A stretch of DNA of 21,342 nucleotides from an uncultured Chloroflexota bacterium. Its GTDB lineage: Bacteria; Chloroflexota; Limnocylindria; Limnocylindrales; CSP1-4. The stretch spans positions 1 to 21,342 of the forward strand of contig CAIYQJ010000287.1 in assembly GCA_903928275.1 (NCBI GenBank), in the 5' to 3' direction. Below the pieces are notes generated by a model, which saw only the letters and a program-made list of their open reading frames with translations, had not been told where the DNA came from and searched no databases. Shown here piece by piece: positions 14,827 through 21,342 of this stretch (the stretch's first letter is position 1; the number at the start of each line of letters is the position of its first letter). The position numbers were made by a program, and so were the translations under genes.

Positions 14827-15531
14827 ATGATGCCCTTCCAGGATCGGCCGCCCGACCCGGCCGCCGGCGCGAGATCCCGCTTCTCGGCGCGACAGCCGAG
14901 GTCTGGCGTGGCCAGGCCCGCGAGCACGACACCTGCGGGTCCCGCCGCGCCGCCGCCGGCCGCGACCCACGCACCCGCCGCGATCGAGGCGCTGCTCGAC
15001 GCGCACGGCGCCGAGGTCTACCGGCATCTGCGGCGCCTGTCGCCGACCGCGGAGGATGCCGCCGATCTCCACCAGGAGACGTTCCTGCGGGCGTTCCGCG
15101 CACTCCCGTCGCTGCCGCCCGACGCGAACCATCGCGCGTGGCTCCACCGGATCGCGGCGAACGCGGCCGCCGACGCGCACCGGCGACGGACCGTCCGGGC
15201 CGCCGCCGAAGCCCTCGTCGCGGCAGGCGGCGCGCCGGCGGGCGCAGCGGACGCTGCGGACCCCGCGGAGGCGGTCCCGACGCGCGATCCTGCCGCCGAC
15301 CCGGCAGGCAGCGCGGAAGCGGCCGAGCTGCGGTCCGTGGTCCGCGCCGTGCTCGGAGGCCTGCCGTGGCGCGAGCGGACCGCCATCGTGGCACGCATCC
15401 TGGAGGGTCGCGACTACGCGGATGTGGCGGGCGCGCTCGACTGCTCCGAAGCCAACGCCCGCCAGCTCGTGAGCCGCGGACTCCGCCGCGTGCGCTCCAC
15501 CCTCGCCTCCTACCTGGAGATCGACCGATGA
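14827..15531 (+). CDS. RNA polymerase sigma-70 family factor, ECF-like
   Basis: This 234-residue sigma factor has only regions 2 and 4. Region 2 (about residues 52-120) includes the DLHQETFLRAFRAL helix typical of sigma-70 region 2 and the AWLHRIAANAAADAHRRR segment. Region 4 (about 175-230) has LPWRERTAIVARILEGRDYADVA-type sequence and the recognition helix around SEANARQLVSRGLRRVR. An Ala/Pro-rich linker joins them, and a ~50-residue low-complexity N-terminus precedes region 2. The ATG at 14827 has no clear ribosome site. GTG at 14908, with GAGG 6 nt before it, is an alternative that removes 27 unconserved residues. Its stop overlaps the ATG of the Ogt gene (ATGA), the position where anti-sigma genes usually lie. 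Confidence 0.88.
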   Translation: MMPFQDRPPDPAAGARSRFSARQPRSGVARPASTTPAGPAAPPPAATHAPAAIEALLDAHGAEVYRHLRRLSPTAEDAADLHQETFLRAFRALPSLPPDANHRAWLHRIAANAAADAHRRRTVRAAAEALVAAGGAPAGAADAADPAEAVPTRDPAADPAGSAEAAELRSVVRAVLGGLPWRERTAIVARILEGRDYADVAGALDCSEANARQLVSRGLRRVRSTLASYLEIDR

Positions 15532-16289
15532 CCCCGCGCGCGACGAACCTCGACGAGCCGGCCGAGCACCTCGCCCCCGTGCCGTCCGCGCCGCTCGAGC
15601 GCCTGCTCCGGGCCGGCGATCCGCTCCCCGACGCGGCGACCGTGGCCAGCGAGACCGCGGGCGCCATCGCGCGGACGCGACGCGCCCTCGCCGACGCGGC
15701 CGGCGGCGACGCGACATGCGTCGCGGCCCACTCCGTGTACGCCGCGCCCTGGGGGCCCGTGAACCTCGCGGTCAGCGCCGCGGGCGTCGTGGCCGTGAGC
15801 CTCCGCGAGCCGGAGGCCGCGTTCGTGGCGGACGTGGAGCGCCGGCTGCATGGGCGCGTCGTCCCGCTGGCGGATCCGGCGGTCCCGACCGCGTGGCGGG
15901 CGCTCATGGACCGGACCATGGCCGAGCTCGACGAGTACTTCGCCGGTCGCCGGGACAGCTTCGACCTGCCCGTGGACCTCGCGGGCATCTCCGACTGGGA
16001 CCGCGCGGTCCTCGGCGGCGCGGCGCGGCTCCGCTTCGGCGAGGTCACGTCCTACGGCCGGCTCGCGCGGATGATCGGGCGCCCCGGGGCCGCGCGAGCG
16101 GTGGGCGGCGCGCTGGGCCGCAACCCGGTCCCGATCGTGATCCCATGCCACCGGATCCTCGCCGGCGACGGTTCGCTCGGCGGCTACGGAGGCGGCTGGA
16201 CGGGCACTCGCGAGGAGATGCTCGGCATCAAGCGGTCGCTGCTCGCCGGCGAGGGCGTCCCGATCCCGGCGGCGGCCCTCGTGGGGTGA
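15528..16289 (+). CDS. ogt: Methylated-DNA-protein-cysteine methyltransferase with N-terminal extension
   Basis: This 253-residue Ogt/MGMT suicide repair protein transfers alkyl groups from O6-alkylguanine to its own cysteine. The acceptor motif is I-P-C207-H-R, and the DNA-binding helix region reads VTSYGRLARMIGRPGAARAVGGAL. GGYGGGW and a C-terminal LLxxEG follow, all as in the family. The usual length is ~160-180 residues; here ~65 extra N-terminal residues precede the MGMT N-domain (HSVYAAPWGPV). They are helical-looking and lack the four zinc cysteines of Ada, so this is not an Ada N-domain. The ATG at 15528 overlaps the sigma-factor stop. The frame is open further upstream, but only as a shadow. 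Regulation by the coupled sigma factor is plausible. Confidence 0.9.
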   Translation: MTPRATNLDEPAEHLAPVPSAPLERLLRAGDPLPDAATVASETAGAIARTRRALADAAGGDATCVAAHSVYAAPWGPVNLAVSAAGVVAVSLREPEAAFVADVERRLHGRVVPLADPAVPTAWRALMDRTMAELDEYFAGRRDSFDLPVDLAGISDWDRAVLGGAARLRFGEVTSYGRLARMIGRPGAARAVGGALGRNPVPIVIPCHRILAGDGSLGGYGGGWTGTREEMLGIKRSLLAGEGVPIPAAALVG

Positions 16290-16531
16290 TGGCGGGCGCT
16301 CGTGCGGGGCCCACGGCCCGCACTCGTCCCGGCGGGGCCCGGGCGCGCGACCCGCCGAGTGCAACGGGCCGCGATCTCAGATTCTCTTCATCGAGCGCTC
16401 ACCCCGCGGCGACCCCGCGGCCGTACGTTCACCGGGAAGACGCGGGAGGCGTTGACGCACGGTCCCCGACCAGGTCGCCCTGGACCGTGCCGAGCCAATG
16501 GCGAGACCGCCCCGCGCCGGGAGGTACGCAG
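16290..16531. other. 242-bp intergenic region before the secreted protein gene
   Basis: No gene seen. It holds TACGTT at 16424-16429 (a possible -10), TTGACG at 16452-16457 with no matching -10 downstream, and the nested inverted repeat at 16457-16490. Confidence 0.4.
16457..16490 (+). promoter_or_regulatory. Nested inverted repeat upstream of the secreted protein gene
   Basis: GCACGGTCC (16457-16465) and GGACCGTGC (16482-16490) are perfect 9-bp arms. Inside them CGACC-A-GGTCG (16467-16477) forms a second dyad almost concentric with the first. It lies 41 nt before the ATG at 16532, so it could be an operator or a leader hairpin. There is no T-run for a terminator. Confidence 0.4.
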
Positions 16532-16996
16532 ATGCGCTCGACTCGCAGGTTCGCCTCGGTGGCCGGTACGTTCGCCGCGGCCGCCATCCTCGGGGTGTCG
16601 GTCCTGACCCTCGCCCCGTCCGCGCTGGCATCGACGCCGCGCTACGGGAACCTCCACGTCGTGAAGGAGTGCACGGCCTACGCCGGTGGTGCCGGTGGCT
16701 ACTGCACCGTCACGTCCTCGAACATCCCGGCGATCAAGGTGGGATCCCGGATCGTCTACGGGCAGGCGGCCGGCGCGGCCGCGCTCAACAGCGACATCGT
16801 CCTCACGTCGGGGGCCGGCAACAGCGCGATCGGCCACTGCTACCTCGGCTTCGCGGACGGCCTGGGGCTCTGCACGATCTCGGGCGGGACCGGCGCCTTC
16901 GACGGTTTCGAGGCCAGCGTCACCGTCACCGCCAGCTCCACCGTCACGAAGGGCTGGGACTGGGACGGCACGTACAGCTTCGACAGGACCAACTGA
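16532..16996 (+). CDS. Secreted protein, possibly an allene-oxide-cyclase/dirigent-like barrel
   Basis: This 154-residue protein has a clear Sec signal peptide. It has basic residues at 2-6 (RSTRR), a hydrophobic core at about 9-28, and a likely cleavage after SALA around residue 33. The mature part is small, Gly/Thr/Ser-rich and beta-patterned. It has four cysteines (KEC, GYC, GHC, GLC contexts) that could form two disulfides. The GGTGAFDGFEA stretch and terminal WDWDGTYSF resemble bacterial allene-oxide-cyclase-barrel-like/dirigent-type proteins, but this is pattern judgement only and no catalytic activity should be assumed. The start is fixed by GGGAGGT (16519-16525), 6 nt before the ATG. 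The upstream open frame overlaps ogt and is a shadow. It is probably released or surface-exposed. Confidence 0.8.
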   Translation: MRSTRRFASVAGTFAAAAILGVSVLTLAPSALASTPRYGNLHVVKECTAYAGGAGGYCTVTSSNIPAIKVGSRIVYGQAAGAAALNSDIVLTSGAGNSAIGHCYLGFADGLGLCTISGGTGAFDGFEASVTVTASSTVTKGWDWDGTYSFDRTN

Positions 16997-17054
16997 GGCG
17001 GGACCGGCCCGCACCCGACGGCGGGTCCATGACCAGCGTGACCGAGGAACCACC

Positions 17055-17372
17055 GTGCAGATCCAGATCGTCTGCTTCAACCTGAAGGACCTGAGCGACC
17101 CCGACTACCGTCGTGCCTGCGAGGCATCGGCGCCCGTCTTCGCCGAGGTGCCCGGCCTGCTCTCGAAGGTCTGGCTCGCCGACGAGCGGACGAACACGTA
17201 CGACGGCGTCTACACCTGGGTCGACCGCGCCGCGATGGAGGCGTACGTCCGGAGCGACCTCTTCAAGGACATCGCCGCAGACCCGGACTTCATCGACATC
17301 ACGTCGCGAGACTTCGACATCATCGTGGGCCCGACCCGCGTGACGTCGGGCATGATCGCCGTCCCCGCATGA
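17055..17372 (+). CDS. YdhR-like ferredoxin-fold (putative monooxygenase) protein
   Basis: This 105-residue protein is cytosolic, with the alternating strand/helix pattern of dimeric alpha+beta barrel proteins. VPGLLSKVWLADE and YDGVYTWVDRAAMEAYV match the YdhR/putative monooxygenase family (PF08803 type), whose biochemical role is unproven. The start is GTG at 17055, with GAGGA 7-9 nt upstream. The frame extends upstream only as a shadow over the secreted-protein gene. It lies 58 bp after the secreted protein gene and 27 bp ahead of the ATPase-regulator gene, so a shared transcript with the latter is possible. Confidence 0.8.
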   Translation: MQIQIVCFNLKDLSDPDYRRACEASAPVFAEVPGLLSKVWLADERTNTYDGVYTWVDRAAMEAYVRSDLFKDIAADPDFIDITSRDFDIIVGPTRVTSGMIAVPA

Positions 17373-17399
17373 TCGATACGACACACCGGGCCCATTGAC

Positions 17400-19361
17400 A
17401 TGGCGCCCCACACTCATCCGATGAACCGGACCGTTCGCCAGCTGATGGAAGAGCGGACCACCGAGCTCGTCGGAAGGGACGATGAGCGGGCCGTCCTCCG
17501 GCAGCTGATGGGCGAGGATGGCCCGATCGTCGTGTTCGTGTATGGGATCGCCGGCGTCGGCAAGTCCGCTCTCGCCGACGCCTTCGCGATCGAGGCGCGC
17601 GATCGCGGCGCGGCCGTGCTGCGTCTCGATTGCCGGGCGGTCGAGCCGACCGAACGCGGCTTCCTCGCCGCCCTCGAAGCCGCGATCGGTGGCGAGTTCG
17701 CGACCGCGGAGGCTGCGGCGGCCCGGCTCGGCACTCTTGCCGATAGAGTCATCCTCGTCCTCGACACGTACGAGCTGCTCCGGATGCTGGACTCCTGGCT
17801 GCGACAGGAGTTCGTCGTCGCGCTGACGGACAACGTCCGGATCGTCCTCGCCGGCCGTGACCCGCCCATGACCGGCTGGCCGAGCGAGCTCGGAGGGCTC
17901 TTCCGCAGCGTCCCGCTCGGCAGCCTGTCGCGCGAGGACGCCGAGGCGTTCCTCCGCCAGCTCGGTGTCGATCGCTCGGATGCCGCCCGCATCGACCACG
18001 TCGCGCGAGGGCATCCGCTGTCCCTGAGGCTCGCGGCGTCGGCCATGGCGGAGCGACCCGACGTCAGCGTGGATGCGGTCACGGTGAAGGCGATCGTGGA
18101 GGAGCTCACGGAGCTCTACCTCGAGGGTCTCGATCCGCTGACTCGCCGGGCCCTCGATGCCGCCGCCGTCATCCGCCGCCCCACGCTCTCGCTCCTCGCG
18201 GCCATGCTGCCGGAGGCCGGCCCACAGGACGCGTTCGATCGTCTGCGGCGGCTCCCGTTCGTCGAGACGGACTACGACGGGCTCATCCTGCACGACACCG
18301 TCCGCGAGGCCGTGGCGGCGATCCTCCGATCGTCCGACCCTGACCGCTCCCGGCGGTACCGCACCGCCGCCTGGCGTCAGCTCCGCGAAGAGGTGGCCCA
18401 CGCGACCAGCCAGGAGATGTGGCGCTACACCGCCGACCTGCTGTACATCCTCCAGAACCCGATCGTCCGTGAGTCGTTCTTCCCCACGAGCGATCACATG
18501 TATTCCGTGGAGATGGCGACGCCGGCCGACGGCCCGGCGATCGCCGAGATCGTCGGCCGGTACGAGCCGCCGACGTCAGGATCGGTCCTCGCCGCGTGGT
18601 GGCGGCATGCCCCGGATGTCTTCCGCGTGGCACGCGATCGGCTGGGTGGTGTCGCGGGCTTCTACGTCGTCTGCCAGGTCGACCGCATCACGCATCGTCT
18701 CGTCGAGGCCGACCCCGTCGCGCGCCGCTGCTGGGAACACCTGCGCGCCCAGCCGATCCCGCGAGGTCAACGGGTCCTGTTCACCCGCTTCATGAACGCA
18801 CGTGAATACGGCGAGGCACCGTCACCCGTGCAGGCGGCCATGTGGCTCGACCTCAAGCGTCACTACATGGAGCTGCGGCCGAGTCTCCGGCGCATCTACT
18901 CGACGATCCGCGACGCTGACACCTGGGGCCCGATCGTCGCCCCGCTGGGATTCGAGCTCCTCCCGGGCGACCCGATCGATTTCGACGGTGTCCCCTACTA
19001 CACGGCGGTCCTCGACTTCGGGCCTTCGTCGGTGGATGGCTGGCTCGCACGGATCATCGCCGCGGAGCTCCAGATCGAGGACGACTCGATCCTCGACCTG
19101 GCGCAGCGTCAGCTCGTGCTCGATGGCCGCCGGACGGACCTGACGCGGCTCGAGTTCGAGGTGCTCGACTACCTGTACCAGCGGCGGGGGACCGTCGTCG
19201 AGCGATCGGCGCTCCTGCGCGACGTGTGGGGCTACGACTACGCCGGCGGCAGCAACGTGATCGAGGCGCTGATGCGGTCGCTGCGACGGAAGCTGGGTGA
19301 CCACGCCGGGTCGATCGAGACGGTCCGGGGCATCGGATACCGCTTCGCGGCCCCCGCGTAG
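17400..19361 (+). CDS. STAND-type ATPase / GNAT-like / OmpR-type DNA-binding regulator
   Basis: This 653-residue protein has an unusual domain order. The N-terminal NTPase has VGRDDE at ~24, Walker A G49-I-A-G-V-G-K55-S56 and Walker B VILVLD122. It continues with an AGRDPP sensor-like segment and a STAND/NB-ARC-style helical/winged-helix tail to ~350. Residues ~365-560 look GNAT-like (TPADGPAIAEIV near the start; a late LGFELLPGD and DGVPYYTAVLDF). Residues ~570-653 are an OmpR/PhoB-type winged helix with LTRLEFEVLDYL, a VWGYDY loop and the ETVRGIGYRF wing. It has no receiver domain. I infer a signal-dependent ATPase switch driving a transcription factor, perhaps with an acyl-CoA or ligand-sensing middle domain. 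The ATG at 17400 and the ATG at 17421 are both possible; neither has a clear ribosome site. It is convergent with the next gene. Confidence 0.85.
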   Translation: MAPHTHPMNRTVRQLMEERTTELVGRDDERAVLRQLMGEDGPIVVFVYGIAGVGKSALADAFAIEARDRGAAVLRLDCRAVEPTERGFLAALEAAIGGEFATAEAAAARLGTLADRVILVLDTYELLRMLDSWLRQEFVVALTDNVRIVLAGRDPPMTGWPSELGGLFRSVPLGSLSREDAEAFLRQLGVDRSDAARIDHVARGHPLSLRLAASAMAERPDVSVDAVTVKAIVEELTELYLEGLDPLTRRALDAAAVIRRPTLSLLAAMLPEAGPQDAFDRLRRLPFVETDYDGLILHDTVREAVAAILRSSDPDRSRRYRTAAWRQLREEVAHATSQEMWRYTADLLYILQNPIVRESFFPTSDHMYSVEMATPADGPAIAEIVGRYEPPTSGSVLAAWWRHAPDVFRVARDRLGGVAGFYVVCQVDRITHRLVEADPVARRCWEHLRAQPIPRGQRVLFTRFMNAREYGEAPSPVQAAMWLDLKRHYMELRPSLRRIYSTIRDADTWGPIVAPLGFELLPGDPIDFDGVPYYTAVLDFGPSSVDGWLARIIAAELQIEDDSILDLAQRQLVLDGRRTDLTRLEFEVLDYLYQRRGTVVERSALLRDVWGYDYAGGSNVIEALMRSLRRKLGDHAGSIETVRGIGYRFAAPA

Positions 19362-19410
19362 CGGATGGGCCTGGCTCGCCGCCCGGCCCCGGCGACCCGC
19401 TGCGACCGTC

Positions 19411-19839
19411 CTACGGGCGCGTGACCGGACGCATCGGGAAGACGCCCGCGATGGCCGGGCAGTCCGGGTCGTGGATGAGCTCGTACCCCACGTCGCCCTG
19501 CCGCATGAGGTCGCCGAGCATCGCGGCCTCGGGCGGCGGCAGGCCGACGAAGATCCTGCAACCGGCGAGGTCGACGCCCGTCATCTCGTCGTCGTCGCCG
19601 CCGATGCCGAAGCGCCGGCGGAGCTCGTGCATGGGCACCCAGGGCCGGCTCTTGATGAAGCGACGGAGCTGGGACGGCGTGGTCGTCGGCTCGCGCGGCT
19701 CGCTCTCGTGCGCGAGAAGGGCGTCGGGGGCAGGTGCGGCGTCAGGCAGGTCGCCGTCGCCGGCCGCCGGTTCGCGCGGCGGCGCGACGGCGAGGGCAGG
19801 CTCGTCGCGCATGTCTGGTCGCGAGGTGAGGTCGGCCAT
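19411..19839 (-). CDS. Hypothetical protein, 142 residues
   Basis: The N-terminal ~55 residues are Pro/Ala/Asp-rich and probably disordered. The C-terminal ~85 residues form a compact-looking domain. It starts at SQLRRFIKSRPWVPMHELRR, continues with an acidic FGIGGDDDEMTGVDL stretch and GCRIFVGLPPPEAAMLGDL, and closes with GYELIHDPDCPAIAGVFPM. No known family is recognised. There is no signal peptide or TM segment. The coding call rests on non-shadow composition and on its convergent position 49 bp from the regulator. TAGAAT at 19929-19934 (minus) is a possible -10 about 90 nt upstream of the ATG; no strong ribosome site is visible. It may be lineage-specific. Confidence 0.72.
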   Translation of the reverse strand: MADLTSRPDMRDEPALAVAPPREPAAGDGDLPDAAPAPDALLAHESEPREPTTTPSQLRRFIKSRPWVPMHELRRRFGIGGDDDEMTGVDLAGCRIFVGLPPPEAAMLGDLMRQGDVGYELIHDPDCPAIAGVFPMRPVTRP

Positions 19840-19928
19840 CTGACGTCCGATCGGGCGGCGGGAAGACGCCGCTTGCCCCCAGGGTCCGCGCGCGTCCGGG
19901 CGGGTCGCGCATGGCGGAGTGGCTACCG

Positions 19929-19934
19929 ATTCTA
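19929..19934 (-). promoter_or_regulatory. Candidate -10 element for the 142-residue hypothetical gene
   Basis: TAGAAT on the minus strand matches TATAAT at five of six positions in a very GC-rich gap, about 90 nt upstream of the ATG at 19839. No recognisable -35 box is at the usual distance. Confidence 0.3.
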
Positions 19935-19935
19935 C

Positions 19936-19960
19936 CCCACGGACGCCGGTCGCCCGTGGG
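19936..19960 (-). terminator. Possible hairpin after the M24 peptidase gene
   Basis: CCCACGG (19936-19942) and CCGTGGG (19954-19960) form a 7-bp stem with an 11-nt loop, beginning 5 nt beyond the stop at 19966. There is no T-run, so termination strength is doubtful. Confidence 0.3.
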
Positions 19961-19965
19961 CGAGG

Positions 19966-21156
19966 TCATCCGTGGACGACGAGGAGCTCGCGCGTGACGG
20001 CGTTGAGGACGATCGGCCCGGCCTCGCCACAGACGACGATGTCCTCGATGCGGGCGCCATGGCGACCCTCGAAGTAGATCCCCGGCTCCACGGAGAAGGC
20101 CATGCCGGCGCGGAGCGGCTCGCCGTTGCCCGCGACCAGGTATGGATCCTCGTGCTCCTCCAGGCCGATCCCGTGTCCGGTCCGGTGGATGAAGTGGTCC
20201 GCGAAGCCGGCGGCCCCGATGATCTCCCGCGCCACGGCGTCCACGCGCTCGGCCGGGACGCCGGGACGGACCGCGTGCGTGGCCTCCGCCTGTGCCGCGC
20301 GGAGCACCGCGTACAGCGTGAGGAAGTGGCGGTCGGGCCCCTTCGCGGGGTCGCCGCCGGTGACCCAGAGCGTCCGTGTCACGTCGCTCCCGTAGCCCGC
20401 CAGGGTCCCCCCGATGTCGAGGACGATCGGCTCGCCGGCGCGGATCGCGCGGTCGGTGGGCTGGTGGTGCGGCGAGGCCGAGTTCGGGCCGCTGCCCACG
20501 ATCGCGAACGACGCCTCGTCGTGGCCCTCGGCGAGGAGCCGGTCACGGATCTCGCGGCTCACGTCGGCCTCGCTCCGCCCGATGAGCCGGCCGTGGGCGA
20601 TCGTCTCGATGACCCGGTCCGCGGCGTGCGCGGCAGCGCGGAGGAGCTCCACCTCGTCGGGGTCCTTCACGACGCGCTCCCCGCGGAGGACGCCGGAGAG
20701 CACATCGAAGCGGGTGCCGGGCAGGGCGGCCTGGAGGCGGAGGAGGAACGTCGCCCAGAGCCGGTCCGAGACGGCGACCATCCGGACGCCGCGGCCCCCG
20801 GACCCGCCGCCCTCGAGCCCGATCGCGGCGCACACGAGATCGACGGGATCGTCGCGCTCGTCCCACGGCATGACGGCCACGGTCCCGGCCTCGGCGACGG
20901 CCGTGGCGCGGGCGGCCATCGACTCGAGGCGGGGAACGATGAGCGACGGGCGGCCCACGGCGGGGACGACGAGCATCGTCAGGCGCTCGAGTGGCAGGGC
21001 GCGGTACCCGGCCAGGTAGAGGAGGTCCGCCCCGACCCCGACGAGGAGCGCGTCGACGCCCGCCTCGACGGCAAGGTGGCGCGCGCGCGACAGGCGATGG
21101 GCGAGGCGACCGGCACCGATCGCCCGGCGGGGCTCCGCGCCGGCAGCCTGTGTCAT
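19966..21156 (-). CDS. M24 family metallopeptidase (Xaa-Pro aminopeptidase-type)
   Basis: This 396-residue cytosolic metallopeptidase of the pita-bread fold probably removes the N-terminal residue ahead of proline. The N-terminal ~150 residues are the creatinase-like domain (GVDALLVGVGADLLYLAGY near its start). The catalytic domain shows all five metal ligands: D247 (VLDIGG), D258 (GSDVTRT), H328 (RTGHGIG), E357 (SVEPGIY) and E371 (ARIEDIV). The ATG at 21156 is chosen over the in-frame one at 21198. At 21156 it forms an ATGA overlap with the upstream gene's stop and has an AGGGGA-type site just before it, whereas the extra 14 residues lie over the upstream coding region. The family is certain; creatinase- or prolidase-like specificities cannot be excluded. 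Confidence 0.92.
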   Translation of the reverse strand: MTQAAGAEPRRAIGAGRLAHRLSRARHLAVEAGVDALLVGVGADLLYLAGYRALPLERLTMLVVPAVGRPSLIVPRLESMAARATAVAEAGTVAVMPWDERDDPVDLVCAAIGLEGGGSGGRGVRMVAVSDRLWATFLLRLQAALPGTRFDVLSGVLRGERVVKDPDEVELLRAAAHAADRVIETIAHGRLIGRSEADVSREIRDRLLAEGHDEASFAIVGSGPNSASPHHQPTDRAIRAGEPIVLDIGGTLAGYGSDVTRTLWVTGGDPAKGPDRHFLTLYAVLRAAQAEATHAVRPGVPAERVDAVAREIIGAAGFADHFIHRTGHGIGLEEHEDPYLVAGNGEPLRAGMAFSVEPGIYFEGRHGARIEDIVVCGEAGPIVLNAVTRELLVVHG

Positions 21157-21342
21157 GCGGTCCCCTGCCCGCTCGTCGCGGTCGCCGGGACCGGCCACCC
21201 GGCGAGCAGCGCGGCGCCGCGCTCGTGAAGCGCGCGGTAGGCGAGGACGCGGTCGGCGCCGGCCGCGAGCGCGCGGCGGCGGAGGTGGGGGTCGTCGTGC
21301 TGGGCGGCGCAGATGACGGGGCCGCCGGCCGCGCCGAGCTCC
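21153..21342 (-). CDS. Partial gene: C-terminal end of a receiver-like protein
   Basis: Reading leftward from the right edge, 63 codons are open and end in TGA at 21153, overlapping the M24 ATG. The protein fragment includes GPVICAAQHDDPHLRRRALA and AGADRVLAYRALHERGAALL. This resembles the late beta4-alpha4-beta5-alpha5 part of a response-regulator receiver domain (P-V-I, then AL-AGAD). The expected Lys after beta5 is not obvious: the fragment has LAYRAL where receivers usually have a K. No output domain follows, so it would be a single-domain or degenerate receiver. The 5' part is outside the window. The short Pro/Thr/Gly-rich end is unstructured. Coupling to the peptidase gene is suggested by the overlap. 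Confidence 0.6.
   Translation of the reverse strand, partial: ELGAAGGPVICAAQHDDPHLRRRALAAGADRVLAYRALHERGAALLAGWPVPATATSGQGTA

Noticed and set aside
15528..15720. Ada-type zinc N-domain in the Ogt extension
   Set aside because: Only one cysteine is present before the MGMT core, not the four zinc ligands Ada needs.
19908..19962. tRNA-like look (GGCGGAGTGGCTA) between the two minus-strand genes
   Set aside because: No cloverleaf could be drawn: no TTCRA arm and no acceptor partner. The inverted repeat there is a simple hairpin.
19297..21228. 643-codon + strand open frame
   Set aside because: Antisense to the hypothetical gene and the M24 peptidase, whose five metal ligands are intact.

Overview
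The window is very GC-rich (roughly 70 percent or more by eye), densely coded, and mostly on the + strand. Its gene content suggests a high-GC, probably free-living bacterium. The set includes a DUF2252 protein, a GAP/Sap-family membrane protein, an ECF-like sigma factor, a radical-SAM sulfatase maturase with a SEC-C tail, and a STAND-type ATPase ending in an OmpR-type DNA-binding domain. My best guess is a Chloroflexota of the Limnocylindria type, with Actinomycetota as the main alternative. This is inference from protein style and composition; no rRNA or tRNA gene is present to settle it.

Layout. 27-1226 (-) encodes an LPG-synthase-like flippase-type membrane protein, divergent from a DUF2252 protein (1418-2917). 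A voltage-gated-like K+ channel follows (3011-3898), then a SulP anion transporter with a STAS domain (4056-5852) and a small two-helix membrane protein (6009-6260). Next come a large cytosolic-type arylsulfatase (6596-8953), a CPA1 Na+/H+ antiporter (9075-10364), a GAP/Sap-like membrane protein (10585-11262) and an anaerobic-type sulfatase maturase (11255-12730). A 14-TM-type MFS exporter (12899-14518) overlaps a small orphan gene (14515-14775). An ECF-like sigma factor (14827-15531) overlaps a long-form Ogt/MGMT alkyl-DNA repair protein (15528-16289). Then come a secreted beta-barrel-like protein (16532-16996), a YdhR-like ferredoxin-fold protein (17055-17372) and the multidomain ATPase/regulator (17400-19361). 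On the - strand are a 142-residue hypothetical (19411-19839), an M24 Xaa-Pro-type aminopeptidase (19966-21156), and the 3' end of a receiver-like protein running off the right edge.

How the genes may work together. The clearest functional pair is the sulfatase and its maturase. The sulfatase carries the C-x-P-x-R formylglycine motif. The maturase carries the complete set of three SAM-cluster cysteines, eight auxiliary-cluster cysteines and the catalytic Asp of anSMEs. With the SulP transporter upstream and a sulfolipid-addressing-type membrane protein between them, the 4.0-12.7 kb segment reads as a possible organosulfate-ester locus. The most unusual architectures are the SEC-C zinc knuckle at the end of the maturase, the sigma factor translationally coupled to an Ogt with an extra N-terminal region, and the ATPase-GNAT-like-OmpR fusion. 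No CRISPR array, insertion sequence, tRNA or rRNA was seen.
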